From positions 1 through 10,136 of the forward strand of contig JADGAO010000111.1 in the NCBI GenBank assembly GCA_015231995.1: 10,136 nucleotides of DNA. Direction: 5' to 3'. The stretch is from Nitrospinota bacterium. Its GTDB lineage: Bacteria > Nitrospinota_A > UBA7883 > JACRLM01. The notes under the pieces are model-generated. The model was not told where the DNA came from. It saw nothing but the letters and a program-made list of their open reading frames with translations, and did not search any database. Shown here one piece after another: positions 7,034 through 10,136 of the stretch (the stretch's first letter is position 1; the number at the start of each line of letters is the position of its first letter). Made by a program: the position numbers and the translations under genes.

Positions 7034-7314
7034 TCGACAGCGGTAGCCGAACTCGCACGCCTCGCAGGCGCGCCCTTGCTCCATTTGCCCCTGTTGTTCA
7101 CCGACACCAGAAGGTTGATGACCTTCCGCGCAATGGGAACGATCTTGTCCACCTGAACGCCGGGCAGAAGGTTCGCCGTCGTCACCGCCGTCAACGTAGC
7201 GTCCACGGCGATCTTCAGCTTTTCCTCGCCGCTCTTGGCGGAGGTGAACTCCTCCACCCGGTCAATGATCTCCGGCGTTATCGCCATCAACGTCATGAAT
7301 ATACCTGCCTGCAT
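7030..7314 (-). CDS. Small soluble protein of unknown function before terS
   Basis: A 94-residue protein from ATG 7314. AGGAGG lies 8 nt upstream, so the start is well supported despite later Met codons at positions 7 and 10. The sequence reads MQAGIFMTLMAITPEIIDRV at the start, then a charged stretch (SGEEKLKI), an Ala/Thr/Val-rich helix, and VDKIVPIARKVINLLVSVNN before a basic tail. I see no signal peptide and no convincing membrane helix. The SGEEK ... DKIVPIARKVI pattern faintly recalls the soluble C-terminal part of LL-H-type phage holins, but the N-terminal membrane segment of those is missing and a separate holin exists at 9333-8971. I assign no function. Its stop overlaps the terS-like start as ATGA, so the two are probably translated together. 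Confidence 0.7.
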   Translation of the reverse strand: MQAGIFMTLMAITPEIIDRVEEFTSAKSGEEKLKIAVDATLTAVTTANLLPGVQVDKIVPIARKVINLLVSVNNRGKWSKGAPARRASSATAVE

Positions 7315-7329
7315 TATTCGATCCTCCTG

Positions 7330-7788
7330 TTAGTAATCAAGGCTCTTGTCCACGGAGACGCGCCGTCCCGTGTTGTCGTAAACAGTGATTTTGTGCGTTC
7401 CTATTTTTGAGGGTTGATAGTCCGCGTAATCCCCGTACAACATCGGCGATTCGTATAACAGTCCGTCCGGCTCGCGTATTTCAACCCCGTAATAGACGTT
7501 CGGCAGACTGTTCCTCAACGTGTCCGTCCAGCGAATAAGCCAGGTGAGCGGGGTTGTCGTTGTAATCTGCCCCGTTACAGGATCGGTGGCGGTTATGGGC
7601 GGGATCGTATCCACGGCAACGGTCATCGTATCGCCCGACACGTTGCTTCCCGTCCCTGCGCTCGATCCCGATCCCGACACAACCGTTGTCTGCTGGCTGT
7701 TGTTGTCGGAGCTTCTGTTATCGGAGTATTGAACCAACCCGCAGGCAGAAAGCGCGAAACATGCGGCGGCGATAATGATGGTTTTCAT
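7330..7788 (-). CDS. Phage lipoprotein, 152 residues
   Basis: ATG 7788 opens MKTIIIAAACFALSACGLVQ: two-residue basic n-region, hydrophobic core and lipobox LSAC with acylated Cys at residue 16. GGAGGCGGG lies just upstream, and the ATGA overlaps the stop of the preceding lipoprotein gene. A longer in-frame opening up to 7920 would bury the signal peptide and is rejected. The mature protein begins with a Ser/Asn/Gly/Thr-rich low-complexity stretch at about 22-52. A Thr-rich segment follows, then a more ordered C-terminal half (about 80-152) with YYGVEIREPDG, MLYGDYADY and KITVYDNTGRRVSVD, which reads like a beta-sandwich. No family is recognised. Its place after the endolysin suggests a role at the outer membrane in lysis, adsorption exclusion or lysogenic conversion. 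It lacks the C-terminal membrane segment of a unimolecular spanin. Confidence 0.8.
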   Translation of the reverse strand: MKTIIIAAACFALSACGLVQYSDNRSSDNNSQQTTVVSGSGSSAGTGSNVSGDTMTVAVDTIPPITATDPVTGQITTTTPLTWLIRWTDTLRNSLPNVYYGVEIREPDGLLYESPMLYGDYADYQPSKIGTHKITVYDNTGRRVSVDKSLDY

Positions 7789-7967
7789 TTTCCCGCCTCC
7801 TTCAGAATCTCCGCGATACTCTGCGCGTCCTCCACGTTGGTTATCGTGACGTAATGGTGAACCTCCACCGTGGAGCCGGAACCAAGCTTGACGTTGGCTC
7901 CACGCGCTCCGGCGGCGCACGACGCGAGCGATACCGACAAAACCAGCAGAAGGCTAATCCGTTTCAT
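7785..7967 (-). CDS. Small phage lipoprotein, 60 residues
   Basis: ATG 7967 opens MKRISLLLVLSVSLASCAAG, a compact signal peptide with lipobox LASC and acylated Cys at residue 17. GGGAGAG lies just upstream. The mature part has only 44 residues, with a small beta-like segment (STVEVHHYVTIT) and a C-terminal amphipathic helix (VEDAQSIAEILKEAGK). It overlaps the preceding hydrolase gene by 14 nt and the following lipoprotein by the ATGA junction. Size and lysis-gene context resemble an Rz1-type outer-membrane spanin subunit. However, no inner-membrane Rz-like partner with a single TM and coiled coil is visible, and the protein is not proline-rich, so the spanin reading stays speculative. Confidence 0.78.
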   Translation of the reverse strand: MKRISLLLVLSVSLASCAAGARGANVKLGSGSTVEVHHYVTITNVEDAQSIAEILKEAGK

Positions 7968-8520
7968 TTATCTCTCCCGGCTCAAACGCCAAAATCTTTT
8001 CGATGAATTGCGATTCCCCTATTTGCTCCGGCGTGGTGATGGGATCGTTCACGTCCGCCCGCAAATCCCGTCCACCAGCCGTGTATCCCCTCGAAACGAA
8101 CCCCGAACAGATGAAAGCGTCCGAATCCTTAATCCTGGGGGAGTTAATCAGGCCGCTCACCTTGAACGCCTCGTGCGCCCATATCCCCACAAGGTTCAAA
8201 AATGCGTATGGCTTGCCAAGGTTGGCGAACGCGAACCGGAACAGCGCGTCGCTGTCGAATGGAATCCCCGGTTTTAAGCGGTAAACGTCCACACGGGTGT
8301 AGTCGCCCTGTCTTAACGTGAGCGACAGCGGCTGATACCGGACTCCCGATCCAACCGCGCCAAGCGACATGATCCGCCCATACCTCGATTCGGCCAGTTC
8401 CACATGGGAATATTCCGAATTGGTTACACGCTCGATGGCGTTGGATACGAATCCATCGCCGGAGAAGAGCAGGATGTCTGCCTCCCTGATAAGAGGTCTG
8501 GCTTCCCTGTAAACGATCAT
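7954..8520 (-). CDS. YiiX-like permuted NlpC/P60 cysteine hydrolase
   Basis: A 188-residue protein from ATG 8520, whose ATGA overlaps the endolysin stop; AGGGGA sits 6 nt upstream. An ATG at 8526 adds two residues but would be too close to that site. The pattern is that of circularly permuted papain-like NlpC/P60 (YiiX/YebB) proteins, with His before Cys: READILLFSGDG near 12-23, SEYSHVELAES at about 35-45 with probable catalytic His39, VDVYRL near 77-82, GKPYAFLNLVGI at about 102-113, and FICSGFVSRGY at about 136-146 with probable nucleophile Cys138. Such enzymes cleave amide or ester bonds in peptidoglycan peptides, lipids or protein conjugates. Beside holin and endolysin it may be an accessory cell-wall enzyme. 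I see no signal peptide, so it would need the holin for export or act in the cytoplasm. Confidence 0.82.
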   Translation of the reverse strand: MIVYREARPLIREADILLFSGDGFVSNAIERVTNSEYSHVELAESRYGRIMSLGAVGSGVRYQPLSLTLRQGDYTRVDVYRLKPGIPFDSDALFRFAFANLGKPYAFLNLVGIWAHEAFKVSGLINSPRIKDSDAFICSGFVSRGYTAGGRDLRADVNDPITTPEQIGESQFIEKILAFEPGEINETD

Positions 8521-8990
8521 GCCCATTCCCCTGCGTTAAACTCACCGGTGAGAAACAAAACCGCTTCGGCCATCCGGCGTTTCAGCAGTCCGTTCACCGG
8601 CTCAAGCTTCCCAGTCTTCGGGTTCTTCGCCTTGCAGAACTTCATGAAATAAACAGCCGCCCTGGTGAAGTCTCCGGCTATGGCCATTCGGAGCGCCGAG
8701 GATTTAGCAACCCGGTCAACACCGATGTTGAATGCGAGACATGTCAGGGCGGATTCCATATCCGCTGTAACACCATCGGAGCCGGAGGTTATCTCCAGAA
8801 CCGCCTTCTCATGTTCCGCGATGTCCACGGCCAGCAAAGCTTCGGCTTCCTTTCTCGTTATTGGTTTGTCGCTTTCGCCGGGTTTGAGAAGATGTCCGTA
8901 GCCGATGGTCTTGTTCCCAGCCACGTCCAGATAAGTTTCAAGCCGCAACCCTTCAAAAAACCGGATAAGCTCAACGCCCGCTGGTGTCAT
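8517..8990 (-). CDS. Endolysin, GH24 lysozyme (T4/lambdoid type)
   Basis: A 157-residue muramidase that cuts the N-acetylmuramic acid to N-acetylglucosamine bond of peptidoglycan. Residues 11-33 carry the GH24 catalytic arrangement E-x8-D-x5-T: Glu13 in FFEGLRLETYLD, Asp22, and Thr28 in NKTIGYGH. Further family features are TRKEAEALLAVDI near 45-57, ALTCLAFNIGVDRVAKSS near 81-98 (the usual ALxSFxFNxG element) and LLKRRMAEAVLFLTG near the end, with the typical R-R-xAE helix. Length fits the family. There is no N-terminal signal or signal-arrest-release segment, so release depends on the holin. ATG 8990 overlaps the holin gene by 20 nt; GGGAGG lies 11 nt upstream, slightly long. The stop overlaps the next start as ATGA. 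Confidence 0.93.
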   Translation of the reverse strand: MTPAGVELIRFFEGLRLETYLDVAGNKTIGYGHLLKPGESDKPITRKEAEALLAVDIAEHEKAVLEITSGSDGVTADMESALTCLAFNIGVDRVAKSSALRMAIAGDFTRAAVYFMKFCKAKNPKTGKLEPVNGLLKRRMAEAVLFLTGEFNAGEWA

Positions 8991-9333
8991 CGCCGCGAAA
9001 GCCTCCCGTCTTCTTTTGTAGAACGTCCTTTAAAATGCCCAACCCCTTGGTCTCCATCAGCTCCCAAGTGGCGTCGGCGGTGGCGCCAATCACGCCCGAC
9101 GAGAAAATCGCCAGATAGTCGTTGACAGGGATGTTCAGCCCCCGGATGAGCATGTAAAGCAACATCGCCACGAACCCGCCCATGCTTACCCGCAGAAGGA
9201 ACGACGCAAGCCGGAACTCGCGCCCGTCTCTCAACCGGCGTATGTACGTGATGGAAGCGGCGATAGCGCCGAACACCGCCATCAGCCCGACAACGATGAA
9301 TGAGCCGAATATCCTCGAAATGTCCTCGTTCAA
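8971..9333 (-). CDS. Holin, class III/LydA-like
   Basis: A 120-residue inner-membrane protein with three hydrophobic segments: about 10-32 (FGSFIVVGLMAVFGAIAASI), 45-66 (FLLRVSMGGFVAMLLYMLI) and 73-92 (YLAIFSSGVIGATADATW), then a charged tail. The order, including RRLRDGREFRLASFLLR between the first two segments, resembles the LydA/superfamily III phage holins. It would form the timed membrane lesion that releases the cytoplasmic endolysin encoded next. The start is TTG 9333, with GAGGG (9347-9343) 9 nt upstream. The next ATG, codon 18, would remove half of the first membrane segment, and no in-frame ATG exists before an upstream stop at 9357. It is the first gene of the leftward operon in this window. 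A TTG start may keep holin synthesis low. Confidence 0.85.
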   Translation of the reverse strand: MNEDISRIFGSFIVVGLMAVFGAIAASITYIRRLRDGREFRLASFLLRVSMGGFVAMLLYMLIRGLNIPVNDYLAIFSSGVIGATADATWELMETKGLGILKDVLQKKTGGFRGDDTSGR

Positions 9334-9417
9334 CTTTCCATTCCCTCGTCTTCGTCAAACGCTTAAGAGCGATCCGCGCCCTTTAACTCCATTGTGAAGA
9401 CCGGGAACCTGAAAGTC

Positions 9418-9450
9418 GTGGAGGCCGTGGGAGGTTATGGGAGGTGGGGG
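9418..9450 (+). repeat. G-rich 10-bp-phased direct repeats
   Basis: GAGG recurs at 9421, 9431 and 9441, exactly 10 bp apart, each preceded by TG or TGG, ending in a G5 run. The unit is roughly GAGGnnRTGG. One repeat per helical turn would place proteins on one DNA face. The multiple G runs could also support a small G-quadruplex. The array lies about 85-115 bp upstream of the holin start. Confidence 0.5.
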
Positions 9451-9485
9451 ATAAAAGCGGTATGCCCAATAATCACGCCTAATTG

Positions 9486-9515
9486 TTGACTTCGCCTTTT
9501 GATGCGGTTTACAAT
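9486..9515 (+). promoter_or_regulatory. Sigma70-type promoter of the XRE gene
   Basis: TTGACT at 9486-9491 as -35 and TACAAT at 9510-9515 as -10, separated by 18 bp; each differs from consensus at one position. Transcription would begin around 9522, giving a leader of about 35-45 nt. The -10 element lies in the left arm of a palindromic operator, so bound repressor would block RNA polymerase. Confidence 0.6.
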
Positions 9516-9545
9516 TAACCTAGATATAAGGATATTTGTAAACCG
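9505..9545. repeat. Palindromic operator upstream of the XRE gene
   Basis: The arms CGGTTTACAA (9505-9514) and TTGTAAACCG (9536-9545) are a perfect 10-bp inverted repeat. Inside them, CCT (9519-9521) and AGG (9529-9531) also pair symmetrically. It can be read as two inverted 16-bp sites, 9506-9521 and 9544-9529, identical at 14 of 16 positions and fitting GGTTTACAAWTAWCCT. The array overlaps the -10 box and the expected transcription start. This is a typical layout for autorepression by the downstream HTH protein; which protein binds is inferred. Confidence 0.65.
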
Positions 9546-9567
9546 AAAGCAGAGGATGGAAAAAGCC

Positions 9568-10136
9568 ATGATGGGGGAACGGCTGAAACTGGCGCGTAAA
9601 CGAAAGGGGATGTCTCTTCGAGCGTTATCGGATAACCTGAAAGACGTTGTTTCCGCTCAGGCCATTGGCAAATACGAACGCGATGAGATGACCCCATCCT
9701 CGAAGGTTCTCATCGGATTGTCGAAAGCCCTTGATGTCCCAATCGGGTTTCTCATGGTGCCGATGGACATAAGACTGAACAACGTGGAATTCCGCCAGGT
9801 GATCTCGAAAGTTGGCGCAAAGGACAAGGCTTTTGTCCGAGCCAAAGTAATCGAACACGTGGAGCGTTATCTGATGATCGAAGAGATCATCGGAGTAAAA
9901 GACTCCGGCAAAGTTCTTCCAGTTTCTAGCAAACAACCAGCCAGTCCTGCCGATGTTGAAAAGCTGGCTTGCCAAATCCGCGACAAATGGAATCTGGGAC
10001 AAGACCCTATCCCAGATATGACCGAGCTGTTGGAGGAAAAAGGATTCAAGATCATAATGCTTGACCTTCCTCACGATGTCTCTGGATTAACCTGTCTTGT
10101 GACCGGGCGGGGTGAAGACACCATCCCCGCGATCCT
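9568..10136 (+). CDS. XRE-family HTH protein with ImmA/IrrE-type C-terminus (partial)
   Basis: The frame is open from ATG 9568 to the window end (189 codons visible). An ATG at 9556 is also in frame but has a GAGG abutting it; 9571 is a third option. Residues about 4-62 form an XRE helix-turn-helix: GERLKLARKRKGMSLRALS, then SAQAIGKYERDEMTPSSKV and LSKALDVPIGFLM. A linker with NNVEFRQV and KVIEHVERYLMIEEIIG follows, then ADVEKLACQIRDKWNLGQDP, IPDMTELLEEKGFKI and LDLPHDVSGLTCLV. This order is characteristic of COG2856-type XRE-ImmA/IrrE metallopeptidases. The HExxH zinc motif should follow but lies beyond the window, so catalytic status is unseen. Such proteins are phage anti-repressor or repressor-like regulators, or the antitoxin-like half of toxin-antitoxin pairs. 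It is oriented away from the late operon and looks less GC-rich by eye. Confidence 0.85.
   Translation, partial: MMGERLKLARKRKGMSLRALSDNLKDVVSAQAIGKYERDEMTPSSKVLIGLSKALDVPIGFLMVPMDIRLNNVEFRQVISKVGAKDKAFVRAKVIEHVERYLMIEEIIGVKDSGKVLPVSSKQPASPADVEKLACQIRDKWNLGQDPIPDMTELLEEKGFKIIMLDLPHDVSGLTCLVTGRGEDTIPAI

Larger units (their letters stand above)
9334..9567. promoter_or_regulatory. Divergent intergenic control region
   Basis: This is the only sizeable non-coding stretch in the window, between the leftward phage operon and the rightward XRE gene. From left to right it holds the holin ribosome site, an unremarkable section, three 10-bp-phased GAGG/TGGG repeats (9418-9450), a sigma70-like rightward promoter (9486-9515) and a 41-bp palindrome (9505-9545). 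I see no convincing sigma70 promoter facing left, so the late operon may be read from an activator-dependent promoter or from a promoter I cannot recognise. Confidence 0.6.

Noticed and set aside
7789..7920. N-terminal extension of the 152-residue lipoprotein
   Set aside because: It would place a lipoprotein signal peptide internally and overlaps the upstream lipoprotein gene; the ATGA start at 7788 with a good ribosome site is better.
7330..7967. Rz/Rz1 spanin pair
   Set aside because: Both genes encode lipoproteins; neither has the inner-membrane helix plus coiled coil of an Rz subunit, and they are tandem rather than nested.
9330..9341. Three-codon mini-ORF (ATG GAA AGT TGA) overlapping the holin TTG start
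   Set aside because: The GAGGG site is only 1 nt from this ATG, too close to serve it, so it is probably chance, although it could in principle affect holin initiation.
8987..9358. Alternative minus-strand frame across the holin gene
   Set aside because: Arg/His-rich shadow with no membrane segments; the overlapping frame is a convincing three-segment holin.
9418..9450. CRISPR or minisatellite array
   Set aside because: Units are only 10 bp, three imperfect copies, without spacers.
9625..10074. Minus-strand frame opposite the XRE gene
   Set aside because: Antisense to a clear HTH/ImmA-type gene; no supporting motif.

Overview
This window is almost entirely one leftward (minus-strand) block of tailed-phage genes, most likely a prophage or a phage contig of a Gram-negative bacterium. 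The Gram-negative inference rests on two lipobox lipoproteins and a T4/lambdoid-type GH24 lysozyme paired with a class III-type holin. Base composition is moderately GC-rich by eye. Nothing in the window allows a genus to be named.

Layout, in the direction of transcription (right to left). Lysis module: TTG-start holin (9333-8971), GH24 endolysin (8990-8517), a permuted NlpC/P60 (YiiX-like) cysteine hydrolase (8520-7954), and two tandem small lipoproteins (7967-7785 and 7788-7330). Packaging module: a small soluble protein (7314-7030), a small-terminase-like HTH protein (7033-6479) and the large terminase (6489-4924). Head module: P22-type portal (4924-2795), scaffold-like protein (2767-1790), a small CsrA-like protein (1793-1605), an N4-gp56-family major capsid protein (1532-327), and the beginning of another probable virion gene (311 to beyond base 1). 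An N4-gp56 capsid with a P22-type portal suggests a podovirus-like virion. Genes are packed end to end, with ATGA or TAATG junctions that point to translational coupling across one long late operon.

At the right edge, after a roughly 230-bp divergent intergenic region, a plus-strand gene starts at about 9568 and runs off the window. It has an N-terminal XRE helix-turn-helix followed by the linker typical of XRE-ImmA/IrrE metalloprotease proteins (phage regulators or antitoxin-like proteins). Its sigma70-type promoter overlaps a 41-bp imperfect palindrome, a likely autoregulatory operator.

The most interesting points are these. (1) A CsrA/RsmA-like RNA-binding protein sits inside the head-assembly module, directly upstream of a capsid leader with a GGA-loop hairpin and a GGA Shine-Dalgarno. 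(2) A symmetric cluster of four AAGTTCGG octamers lies inside the small terminase gene, a candidate packaging (pac) or TerS site. (3) The palindromic operator controls the XRE-ImmA gene. (4) The lysis cassette is extended, with a second hydrolase and two coupled lipoproteins. All functional readings are motif-level inferences made without database searches.
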